NCBI RefSeq assembly: GCF_014873535.1
Contig: NZ_JADBEF010000001.1
Span: forward strand, 2,976,001 to 3,040,000
DNA: 64,000 nt
Source of the DNA: Nonomuraea africana
GTDB taxonomy: Bacteria > Actinomycetota > Actinomycetes > Streptosporangiales > Streptosporangiaceae
Reading direction: 5' to 3'
The notes below the pieces were generated by a model that saw only the letters and a program-made list of their open reading frames with translations, was not told where the DNA came from and ran no database searches. Shown here piece by piece: positions 35,901 to 42,354 of this stretch (the stretch's first letter is position 1; each line of letters begins with the position of its first letter). The position numbers and the translations under genes were made by a program.

Positions 35901-36629
35901 CAGAGTGTCGCGTTCAGCCCGGACGGCAGGCTGCTGGTGGCCGGCAGCGATGACGGCACGGTGCACCTGTGGGACGCGCGCACGTTGCGGGCGCTCGGCA
36001 CGCTCAGCCCGGACTCCGGGCAGGTCTTCGCCGTGGCGTTCAGCCCGGACGGGGGCAGGCTGGCCACGGCGACGCAGGGTGGCGTGGTGGCCCTGTGGGA
36101 CGTGCGCGACCGGGCCCGACCGGTACGCGGCGCGACGCTCATGACAGGGATGGGAGACGACGTCCGGTCGGTGACCTTCAGCCACGGTGGCACGATGCTC
36201 GCGGCGGGCAACGCCTCGGGAACCATCAGGCTGTGGCAGGTGACCGACCCGGCCCGGCCCGTTCTCGTGGGCCCGCCGCTGACCGGGCCCGACGGCAGGA
36301 TCTTCGCCGTGGCCTTCGACCCGCGCGACAAAGTCCTGGCGGTGGGGACCGGGGCGGGCCAGCTGTGGCTCTGGGACATCACGGACCCGGCGCGCCCGCG
36401 TGGCCACATCGCCGTCAACAGCCCGGGGGAGAGTTACACGGACCTGGCCTTCAGCGCGGACGGGAGTACGCTGGTCAGCGCCGGAGGCGATGTGCGGCTG
36501 TGGGAGGTGGATCCGGCGCGGATCGCGGCCAGGATCTGCCGGGAGTCCGGGGACGCGATCACCGAGGCGGAATGGCGGAAGCATGTGGCTGACGTCCCGT
36601 TCCAGCCACCCTGCCCGAACCCCAGCTGA
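32955..36629 (+). CDS. HTH-STAND NTPase-WD40 repeat protein, 1,224 aa
   Basis: Paralogue of the protein at 8551 with the same architecture. N-terminal HTH (about residues 20-65, TIRELGKAVDMPYGTLGGWF); GLECF and WFFGRQELTRR box; Walker A VGPSGSGKSSLL (147-158); Walker B GVVIVDQFEEIF (about 184-195); MRADFYPHALR; membrane helix about 490-512 (LTALAVLAVLAGGLAAYSQW); then some twelve to fourteen WD40 units with FSPDGR and LWD, ending ICRESGDAITEAEWRKHVAD. ATG 32955 has GGAGGGTGG upstream, preferred over ATG 32904. Such proteins are thought to be ligand-gated regulators; the target is unknown. It lies 177 bases from a divergent secreted-protein gene. Confidence 0.88.
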   Translation: MTDGSDQDVARPDPDRVVTREDLARELTLLRNTARKTIRELGKAVDMPYGTLGGWFRGANVPLASQTDQYEKVLITCGVTEPEARERWVLALLRVRRAPGPRPNDHVPPYRGLECFRPEDADWFFGRQELTRRLVDQMSPGLTMVVGPSGSGKSSLLRAGLIPALPSWVLLTPGERPFPEPADGVVIVDQFEEIFTADMPDGDRLRFVGELADLAGTTPVVVGMRADFYPHALRYPALASALQSRQLVVGPMTESQLRQAIEGPARHARVDIDTGLVELLLREITPHEAGALPLLSHTLLATWENCHGRRMTVEHYRASGGLQAAVATTAESVYAELTADQQELARQLFLRLTHLGTDTADTRRKVRRDELADEVEPVLDHFVERRLLTVDADTVQISHEALLSAWPRLRSWIDADRAGLRVFRQLTRAARLWESSERDSGVLYRGGQLVAAREWAGDPAHRAQLNPLEQRFLDVSVQQHRRRNRHLYQLLTALAVLAVLAGGLAAYSQWKRVEADQARDVAISRTMTMTAARLRGTDPVLAAQLAVAAHRIAPTLEARSGLVEVAGAPAVTRLVRPGRALQAVTVSPSGRLLAAAGAAVTDSTVLLWDLTDPRRPTRVGAPLTGHAGPIYAVAFSPDGRVLATGGKDRTVRLWNVADPAHPRPLGGPVSGPADTVYALDFSPGGQALAIGSRDGTIRLLDLRTSTLGPPLTGPEGAVRAIAFRPDGRVLAAGNGTGTAGALQLWDTSDPTAVRRAGPPLALPSRVNAIAYHDKLVAVGSNDGSVRLWDTTRADRPQPFGQPLVAEVSVWINVVSFSADGRLLGVGSADNTARVWDVATGRVVSALPHPEPVTAVQFRNGDRLVITNGADGVTRVWDLPGPVIEATEHPIDNVAFRAGSTLLAAAAGDIRLWDVAGRRPVPVSPPLTAPPPYDRMGSTVAVSPDGRTLAGSTRLGNAVLVWDITDPRRPVRRASLLGPTALIQSVAFSPDGRLLVAGSDDGTVHLWDARTLRALGTLSPDSGQVFAVAFSPDGGRLATATQGGVVALWDVRDRARPVRGATLMTGMGDDVRSVTFSHGGTMLAAGNASGTIRLWQVTDPARPVLVGPPLTGPDGRIFAVAFDPRDKVLAVGTGAGQLWLWDITDPARPRGHIAVNSPGESYTDLAFSADGSTLVSAGGDVRLWEVDPARIAARICRESGDAITEAEWRKHVADVPFQPPCPNPS

Positions 36630-36644
36630 GACGAACGGCCCGCA

Positions 36645-37478
36645 CTACCCGCGGTCATCGAGTTCGACGCGGGGAGCATGGTGCCCACCACGTTCGGCAG
36701 GAGCAACGCCGGCACCGTGCGCGGCGCCTTCGCCGTGGCCGACCGGTACCTCAACCTGTTCTTCCGGATCCAGGTAGTCCGCGGACTGTTCGATGTCGCG
36801 GTAGATGTCCGGGCCGATCGGGCGGCGCTGCTCCTCGGCCAGGTGGCCGAGCAGGCCCGCCGTACAGGCGAGCAGGGCGAAGCCGCGCATGACCTCGACG
36901 GGGAAGCCCAGGTCGGCGAGGGCAGCGCCGCATGCTCCCGCGCCGTTGATCGACTCGTCGGGACGGCATGCGGCGACCTCCTCGAGGAAGCGCATGTGCT
37001 TGCCGTACAGGCCTTCTTCGCGGGCGATCTGGTAGATCACCGGCGTTCGCGGGTCGCCGTTCGTGTGCACCGGATGGCCGAGCCCGGGGATGTGCCTGCG
37101 GGCGGCCACGGCCTCAGGTGCGTCCAGGCCCTCCGCGAGGGCGTGGGAGAGGAACCGCGCGCAGTCTTCGGCCGCGCCGCGGAAGCGCGAGCCGCCGCCG
37201 AGCAGCCCCGCCGAGAGCGCGCCCTGGTAGGACTCGGGGGCGCTGGTCAGGGTGAGCCTGGCCGTGATGGCCGCGGGCGTGAAGCCGTGGTCGGCGAGCG
37301 CCATCAGCACCGCCTCGAACAGCCGCAGCTCGCCGGGCGTCGGCCGGCGCATGGCCACCAGCCAGAAGACCAGCTCGCCGAATCCGACCCGGCCCATCAG
37401 CTCCCCGGACAGGTCGTGGCCCAGCAGTGTGATCGTGTTCTCGTCCGAGCTTCCGATGGACGTGCGGTAGCGGCTCAT
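36645..37478 (-). CDS. Citrate-synthase-fold protein resembling citryl-CoA lyase, C-terminus probably altered
   Basis: Compact citrate-synthase-fold protein. Landmarks: SYQGALSAGLLGGGSRFRGA, catalytic-His loop HIPGLGHPVHTNGDPRTPVI, then RPDESINGAGACGAALADLG and GFALLACTAGLLGHLAEEQR. This resembles citryl-CoA lyase (cleaves citryl-CoA to acetyl-CoA and oxaloacetate) rather than full citrate synthase. The domain seems to end near YLDPE (about 36775); the last 45 residues are antisense to a different coding-like frame (SMVPTTFGRSNAGTVRGAFA), so the end was likely lost and replaced. The ATG overlaps the stop of the upstream frame (ATGA). Other citrate-lyase subunits are absent. Confidence 0.65.
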   Translation of the reverse strand: MSRYRTSIGSSDENTITLLGHDLSGELMGRVGFGELVFWLVAMRRPTPGELRLFEAVLMALADHGFTPAAITARLTLTSAPESYQGALSAGLLGGGSRFRGAAEDCARFLSHALAEGLDAPEAVAARRHIPGLGHPVHTNGDPRTPVIYQIAREEGLYGKHMRFLEEVAACRPDESINGAGACGAALADLGFPVEVMRGFALLACTAGLLGHLAEEQRRPIGPDIYRDIEQSADYLDPEEQVEVPVGHGEGAAHGAGVAPAERGGHHAPRVELDDRG

Positions 37479-37563
37479 CCGGGATCGTGCTCCTCTCCGG
37501 CCGGCGGCAGGTGTATGGCGACGCCGGGGGTGCCGTCACCCTCCACGGTAACCAGGTCGCCGG

Positions 37564-37960
37564 TCAGGTGAACAGCCGGCCGGAGTTCACGTCGATGGTG
37601 GCGCCGGTGATGGCCCTGGCCTGGTCGGAGGCGAGGAAGATGATCGCGCGCGAGACCTCCTCCTCGGTGGCGATGCGGCGCAGGGCCATGGCCCGCACGT
37701 CGCGGTCGCGGATCTCCTCGAACGGCACGCCCTCGGCCGCCGCCCTGGTGCGCATCCATTCGTCGAGCACCTCGCTGGCGATCCAGCCGGGCGCCACGCA
37801 GTTGACCCGTATGCCGGAGGGGCCGAGCTCGTCGGCGAGGCAGTGGGAGAGCAGGTGCGCGCCGGCCTTGCCGACGGCGAAGTCGGACCGGCCGGCGTAG
37901 CCCTTCCTGGACGACATGGAGGTGACATTGACGATCGAGCCTGAGCCTTGGGCGGCCAGG
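37564..37960 (-). pseudogene. C-terminal part of an SDR, fused to a coiled-coil remnant
   Basis: Reading leftwards from about 37960: GSGSIVNVTSMSSRKGYAGR SDFAVGKAGAHLLSHCLADE, IRVNCVAPGWIASEVLDEW, AIIFLASDQARAITGATIDV NSGRLFT. This is the second half of a short-chain dehydrogenase. At the catalytic site Tyr-x-x-x-Lys is FAVGK (Phe for Tyr). The N-terminal Rossmann half is missing; instead the frame continues upstream into the coiled-coil sequence, so the two were joined by a deletion. A short frame after the stop overlaps the citryl-CoA-lyase-like start. Confidence 0.65.
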
Positions 37961-38400
37961 CGGTGGTCGCTCTGCTCCAGCCGGTTGGTCAGGCGGCGGT
38001 TTTCGGTCTGGGCGTGGCCAGCTCTTCCTTGCGGGCCACCAGGACGGCGGTGAGCTCGTCGACCCGGGCGGCGGCCCGGGTCAGGTCGGCGCGCAGCCGG
38101 CGCAGCTCGTCGGCCTGGCGGTCGCGAACCTCCTCGGCGTGCGGGGTGCTTTCCGCCGTGACCCGGCGCCGCTCGTCGGCCACGACCCGCTGCTCGGCCT
38201 CGCGCTGGACGCGCTCAGGGTCGGCGTGGGCGCGGTCCTCGCGTTCTTCGGCTTGGCGCTGTGCCGCGCGGGCGTCGCGTTCGGCGGTGCGGCGGGCCTG
38301 TTCGGCGGCCTCGGCATGTCGCGGGCGGCCAGCGCGTCGGCGGTGGCCGCCCGAGGTGAGGCCGCGCGGGCGGCGAGCGGGGGCGTCGCCCTGCCCAACG
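37961..38400 (-). pseudogene. Coiled-coil (KfrA-like) protein remnant, frameshifted
   Basis: Minus-strand text AAEQARRTAERDARAAQRQA EEREDRAHADPERVQREAEQ RVVADERRRV ... ADELRRLRADLTRAAARVDE LTAVLVARKEELA, then a frame change to AQTENRRLTNRLEQSDHRLA that runs directly into the SDR fragment. It is a long heptad-rich helix like plasmid KfrA-type or mobile-element coiled-coil proteins. A similar end is found at 47510-47690. Confidence 0.55.
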
Positions 38401-38419
38401 GGCAGGGGTTAGGCAGGGG

Positions 38420-38863
38420 TCAGGGCAGGATCTCGGTGCGCACGTCGATGCCCTCATACAGCGAGGGCGTTGCTGTCAGCAGCCGCCATCCACGACTTTG
38501 GGAAAGGTGGATGGCGTGCGCGGCCACCAGCACGGTGAGCACACGCTCGCGCTCGGTCAAGTCCGTGGACAAGCGGCGGGCGTTGCGGTCCAGCGTCTCG
38601 GTGAACGGGGTGGTGACGGCCAGGTGCACAGAGTCGAATGGGGCGATCAGGATGATCGACAGGTTCAGCAGGGCGCTGCCCTTGCCTGCGTGGTAGGCGG
38701 CCAGATACTGGGCCGCCAGGACGGGGACGAGCAGAGTGACGCCGTACACCGCCGCCTGGCGGACCACTTCACGGCCGTACAGCGACTCGCCGGCTGCCAG
38801 GTGGGTGAGCGCGGAGAGATCGAGGACGTGTCCGCTCAGACCGGGGGCGTCATCGGGGCTCAC
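38420..38863 (-). CDS. PIN-domain toxin of a type II toxin-antitoxin pair, 147 aa
   Basis: VapC-type RNase fold. The first strand GHVLDLSALTHLAAGE carries the catalytic Asp, YGVTLLVPVLAAQYLAA the second helix, ERERVLTVLVAAHAIHLSQS the later helix, and the last strand WRLLTATPSLYEGIDVRTEI LP. The usual final Asp (T-x-DP) is Thr here (TATP), and the third acidic position before AAHA is also unclear, so activity may be reduced. It starts with GTG 38863, 11 bases after the antitoxin stop. Confidence 0.7.
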   Translation of the reverse strand: MSPDDAPGLSGHVLDLSALTHLAAGESLYGREVVRQAAVYGVTLLVPVLAAQYLAAYHAGKGSALLNLSIILIAPFDSVHLAVTTPFTETLDRNARRLSTDLTERERVLTVLVAAHAIHLSQSRGWRLLTATPSLYEGIDVRTEILP

Positions 38864-38874
38864 GCGGCTTCGAT

Positions 38875-39087
38875 CTACCTGCCGTGCAGGTGCGAGGCCC
38901 GCTCACGGTCGCTGTCGGAGATGCCGGCGTCCCAGCCTTCTCCCCAGAGCTCGGCGAGAATGTCCATGTCCCGCTCGAGGCGGCTCTGGTTCCGCAGGGC
39001 CTCGGCTACGTAGGCCGAGGCGTTGCCCGTGGCCTTCGCGCGAGCTGCAAGATCGTCCGGGAGCGACACCGTGATCCGTTGAGTCAT
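38875..39087 (-). CDS. Ribbon-helix-helix antitoxin, 70 aa
   Basis: MTQRITVSLPDDLAARAKAT is the RHH beta-strand and first helix, NASAYVAEALRNQSRLERDM the second helix, followed by an acidic tail (DILAELWGEGWDAGISDSDR) that would wrap and neutralise the toxin. It precedes the PIN gene in the same direction, the usual antitoxin-toxin order, and should autoregulate the operon. ATG 39087 is chosen for domain length; ATG 39120 is also in frame. Confidence 0.78.
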   Translation of the reverse strand: MTQRITVSLPDDLAARAKATGNASAYVAEALRNQSRLERDMDILAELWGEGWDAGISDSDRERASHLHGR

Positions 39088-39166
39088 ACTTTCAGGGTAG
39101 CTCAGCGAGCCGATCGTCATACTGCTGATGATGCTGGAACTCTCATCGGGGCGATGTCCTTGCGAC

Positions 39167-39226
39167 TTAGCGCTTCAGTTGGCGGATTAGCGCTTGAGTT
39201 GGCGGATGTGCAGATGGGTTGGCGGA
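39167..39226. repeat. Three tandem 20-bp repeats
   Basis: TTAGCGCTTCAGTTGGCGGA, TTAGCGCTTGAGTTGGCGGA and TGTGCAGATGGGTTGGCGGA follow each other without gap. The first two differ at one base; the third is diverged in its first half. The unit reappears, inverted, at 39261-39279 and at 40121-40165. Confidence 0.8.
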
Positions 39227-39336
39227 GTCGGTGCAACTTCTGAGTCGCCGAGGGTGAGCTCGCCAATCGAAACGCTCAATCCGGCAACCAGGCTGTACGC
39301 CTGTGACGCTCGTGACTGATGGGCCACAATGGCCTG

Positions 39337-40092
39337 ATGTCTGCTATGCCCGAGAAGCGTGTTGAGGTCGCATCTTCATCCCGATTCAATGACTACGACA
39401 GGATCGCCGAGGGGTACACAGCCGAGAACGAGACTAGCCTCCTGAACGCCTACTACGAGCGGCCCGCGATGCTGGAGCTCGCCGGGGACGTGACCGGCCG
39501 ACGGATCCTCGACGCCGGCTGCGGCTCGGGTCCCCTGTTCGCCGAGCTGCGCGATCGAGGCGCCATCGTGACCGGCATCGATGCGAGTGCCGGGATGCTG
39601 GCGATGGCCCGACGGCGGCTGGGCGACGATGCAGATCTGCGGGTCGCCGACCTGGCCAGCCCGCTGCCCTTCCTCGACGACGCATTCGACGACGTCATCG
39701 CGTCCCTGGTGCTGCACTACCTGGAAGACTGGGGACCGACACTGGCCGAGCTGCGACGCGTGCTGAGACCTGGCGGCCGACTCCTCGTCTCGGTCGATCA
39801 TCCCTTCGTGATCCCCCTCATGCGTCACATGGCCGGGGAAAAGCCCAAGTACTTCGAGACCCGTAACCGGACCGAAGAATGGACCATGGGTGGGCAGACC
39901 GCCCAGATGAGCTTCTGGGGCCGGCCGCTGCACGCGATGACCGAGGCCTTCACCGCGGCTGGCTTTCGCATCAGCGTCATCAGCGAACCGCCGTTTGTGC
40001 CGGAAGCCCGCGAACTGTTCCCCGAGGAGTTCCGCGAGATCAGCGGCACGAGGTTCCTGTGCTTCCTGTTCTTCGTTCTAGAAGCCGACTAA
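39337..40092 (+). CDS. SAM-dependent class I methyltransferase, 251 aa
   Basis: Methyltransf_11-type domain: RRILDAGCGSGPLFAELRDR (SAM motif I), VTGIDASAGMLAMARRRLGD (acidic loop), RVADLASPLPFLDDAFDDVI (motif III) and VLRPGGRLLVSVDHP (motif post III). The C-terminal part has the FVIPL...YFETRNRTEEW...FWGRPLHAMTEAF pattern seen in small-molecule methyltransferases of the UbiE/Coq5-like group. ATG 39337 is preferred; ATG 39319 is in frame. The acceptor is unknown. The gene is alone and bracketed on both sides by the same repeat family. Confidence 0.85.
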   Translation: MSAMPEKRVEVASSSRFNDYDRIAEGYTAENETSLLNAYYERPAMLELAGDVTGRRILDAGCGSGPLFAELRDRGAIVTGIDASAGMLAMARRRLGDDADLRVADLASPLPFLDDAFDDVIASLVLHYLEDWGPTLAELRRVLRPGGRLLVSVDHPFVIPLMRHMAGEKPKYFETRNRTEEWTMGGQTAQMSFWGRPLHAMTEAFTAAGFRISVISEPPFVPEARELFPEEFREISGTRFLCFLFFVLEAD

Positions 40093-40120
40093 CGGCCCCT
40101 CGTCACGATCAGCTGCGCTG

Positions 40121-40165
40121 ACTGAGCGTTTCAGTGGGCGATTCCCGCCAACTGAAACGCTCAGT
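40121..40165. repeat. Perfect 15-bp inverted repeat after the methyltransferase gene
   Basis: ACTGAGCGTTTCAGT (40121-40135), a 15-base spacer and ACTGAAACGCTCAGT (40151-40165). It can form a terminator-like stem but lacks a T-run. The right arm, read on the minus strand, continues into TTGGCGGGA, the same motif as the tandem repeats at 39167. Confidence 0.75.
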
Positions 40166-40812
40166 CACAGTCCTTCCTGGTCACCCATCAACGTCATGAC
40201 TCGCCCGGCACCGGCTCCTATGTGGGCCCCAAGTCCGCCTCGGTTTGTGACCTGGCGGGTGCGCTGACCGGCTTCGCATGAGCCGGGCGATCAGTTCGTG
40301 AGCCGCCCCGCCAGGAGAAGGAAAGGTGCCTCCGGCGGGGCGTGGTCTCATGCTGGCACACCCCCTGCACGCTCTGCCGTCACCGGCGGCGATTCCCAGC
40401 CTCGGGCTGCCCTTCGGACGGAGAGGTGATCACCTCTCCGTCGACCGGCCGCCCGCAGGCTCTCCTGCGGGCGGCGGCCAGGTCGGGGCGGAAGGTTACC
40501 CAGGTCTTGCCCGGCGGCGCCGCCCACGCAGGAGCGGAGGAATCAGCTCAGGGTCGGTGGCGGTGCCGATGTGCCCCACCCACATCGCGACTGTCGACGT
40601 GCCGAAGGGCGGCGCCTTGGCGACGATATTGTCGATCTGTCCAGCGTCGTCCTGGCCGGAAATGCGATCGACGTCGTCACGGTGAACCAACAGGACGCCC
40701 GTCTGGTTCCGCCTGGCGGGGTCAGGACTGCGCGGCTTTGTTCAGCTCTACCCACGCACCTCGCCCTCGATGTCGCGTTCGGCTCCCTCCTCTCGCCGTG
40801 GAGGCTCCCGGC
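40166..40812. other. Non-coding stretch with strong dyads
   Basis: No gene is supported here. The minus-strand frame around 40496-40690 (VHRDDVDRISGQDDAGQIDN IVAKAPPFGTSTVAMWVGHI) is protein-like and may be a fragment. The notable signals are the palindrome and hairpin at 40419-40475. Confidence 0.45.
40419..40475. repeat. 22-bp perfect palindrome followed by a 12-bp-stem hairpin
   Basis: A 22-base perfect palindrome, each arm CGGAGAGGTGA, lies at 40419-40440. Eight bases later GCCGCCCGCAGG (40448-40459) pairs with CCTGCGGGCGGC (40464-40475) across a CTCT loop. The pair is not downstream of an intact gene. Confidence 0.8.
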
Positions 40813-40899
40813 TCAACGTGCCTCTATGGAGATGGAGGCGCAGATCGCTCTCCATGCGTTCGGCAGCGAACACGTCCGGAAGCCGCGCCGCGGCTCGGC

Positions 40900-41088
40900 G
40901 CGGCGGGCGAGGTAGACGTCGGGGTGGGGGTGCGGGTCGAGGCCGAGCACGGACGCGCAGTGGCGCAGGATGGCGTGGCCGAGCTGGGTGTCGAAGGTGC
41001 TCGTCCACGCGGGCACGGGGCGGTCGGACTCGGTGATCAGCTCCTCGAACTCGGCGCGCGTCAGGTCCCTCGCGGTCGCGCCGTGCAC
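40900..41088 (-). pseudogene. N-terminal fragment of an amidohydrolase-family protein
   Basis: The minus strand reads AGLVDHHVHGATARDLTRAE FEELITESDRPVPAWTSTFD TQLGHAILRHCASVLGLDPH PHPDVYLARRAE and then loses sense. D-H-H-x-H-G is the first metal-binding strand of an amidohydrolase subgroup, followed by the usual FDSQ-like segment. GTG 41088 lies inside the motif, so the natural start is also damaged. Confidence 0.5.
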
Positions 41089-41302
41089 GTGGTGATCGAC
41101 CAGGCCTGCGTGTGGATCTTCAGGCAGCCGCCCACCCCCTGAACGACTCTAGGCCGATCGCCTTCCGTTGGGGCGGCCGGCCACGCGCGCTCGGTGACGC
41201 GTATCCCTGGACAGAGCCCGGCCCCGCGCCCGGGGTGGCGGCCGGGTGGGGCGTGCCGTACAGGATGGGAGGACACAACGCCGCCGTGCCGGATGCGGAG
41301 AC

Positions 41303-42319
41303 TCAGCGCGGCCGGAGTTCGCCCGAGCCTCGGGGGATCAGCCGGGTCGGCACCAGCGTCTTCGTTATGCGCGATCGGTCGCCGTCCAGACGGGACAGCA
41401 CCAGCGCCGCCGCCGCCGCGCCGATCCCCGCCGGGTCCTGGGCGACCACGGTCAGCGGCGGGTCGAGGACCTCGGCCAGCGGCAGGTCGTCGTACCCGAC
41501 GAGGGCCACGTCCTTGCGTCCCGCCTTGGCCAGCCCGACCACCGCGCCCGTCGCGGCGAAGTTGTTGGCGGCGAACAGCGCGGTCGGCGGGTCCGGCAGC
41601 GCCAGCAGCCGCTCGGCCGCCGCGGCGGCGGCCTCGGCGGAGTGGCCGGTCTCCACCAGTCCCTTGTCGAACGGCAGGCCCGCCTGCGCCAGCGCGTCTC
41701 GATAGCCCTGGAATCGTTCGCGCCTGGTGTAGAGCGTCGCGGGCAGGTCTCCGATGAAGCCGATCCGGCGATGGCCGTGCGCGATGAGGTGCGCGGTGCC
41801 CTCGCGCGCCCCCTCCCGATTGGAGCTGACCACGCAGTCGGCCGCCAGCCCCATCGCGGGCCGGTCGAGGAAGACGATGGGCAGCCCGGCCTCACGTTCG
41901 GCGCGCAGGTAGCGGTGGTCGCCCGTGGCCGACGGCACCACGAGCAGCGCGCTCACCCTGCGCGCGAGGAACGTGGCGACCAGGGAGCGTTCGAGCTCCT
42001 TCGTCTCGCTGGAGGAGCCCACGATCACGGTCAGGCCGCGCTCGCGCACCGCGCTCTCGATGCCGCCCGCGACGGTGCCGAAGAAGGGATTGCCCATGTC
42101 GGGGATGACCAGGCCGATCGCCGCGTCCCTCGCGCCGACCCGCATGTTGCGGGCCATCAGGTTGGGTTGGTAGCCGAGCCTGCGCACGACCTCCATGACG
42201 CGCGCCCTGGTCTCGGGGGCGACGGGGCCCTCCTCGTTGAGGACCCTGGAGACGGTCTTGGCGGTGACGCCGACCTCACGGGCGACGTCGGTCATCGTCG
42301 GGCGCCGCGCGCTCGCCAT
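41303..42319 (-). CDS. LacI-family transcriptional repressor of the sugar ABC locus, 338 aa
   Basis: LacI HTH at the N-terminus: TMTDVAREVGVTAKTVSRVL NEEGPVAPETRARV, followed by the hinge helix and a periplasmic-binding-protein-like domain (AIGLVIPDMGNPFFGTVAGG, RRIGFIGDLPATLYTRRERF, ALFAANNFAATGAVVGLAKA, VALVGYDDLPLAEVLDPPLT). ATG 42319 has GGGGAGG upstream. It follows the ATPase gene by 35 bases in the same direction, so it is the last gene of the operon it should control through the operator at 45165. The effector is likely a sugar or sugar phosphate. Confidence 0.92.
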   Translation of the reverse strand: MASARRPTMTDVAREVGVTAKTVSRVLNEEGPVAPETRARVMEVVRRLGYQPNLMARNMRVGARDAAIGLVIPDMGNPFFGTVAGGIESAVRERGLTVIVGSSSETKELERSLVATFLARRVSALLVVPSATGDHRYLRAEREAGLPIVFLDRPAMGLAADCVVSSNREGAREGTAHLIAHGHRRIGFIGDLPATLYTRRERFQGYRDALAQAGLPFDKGLVETGHSAEAAAAAAERLLALPDPPTALFAANNFAATGAVVGLAKAGRKDVALVGYDDLPLAEVLDPPLTVVAQDPAGIGAAAAALVLSRLDGDRSRITKTLVPTRLIPRGSGELRPR

Positions 42320-42354
42320 CGAACCTCCCCGTTGTCGGGAACAGGGTAACGGGA

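Noticed and set aside
35178..36584. Long open frame (468 codons) antisense to the second STAND-WD40 gene
   Set aside because: It is a shadow of the GC-rich WD40 repeats: low-complexity Arg/Gly/Pro/His translation, no ribosome site, and the sense strand is clearly coding.
36660..36765. Plus-strand frame SMVPTTFGRSNAGTVRGAFA at the end of the citryl-CoA-lyase-like gene
   Set aside because: It reads protein-like but is about 35 codons, has no ribosome site and overlaps the other gene. It is mentioned only as a sign that the gene's end was altered.
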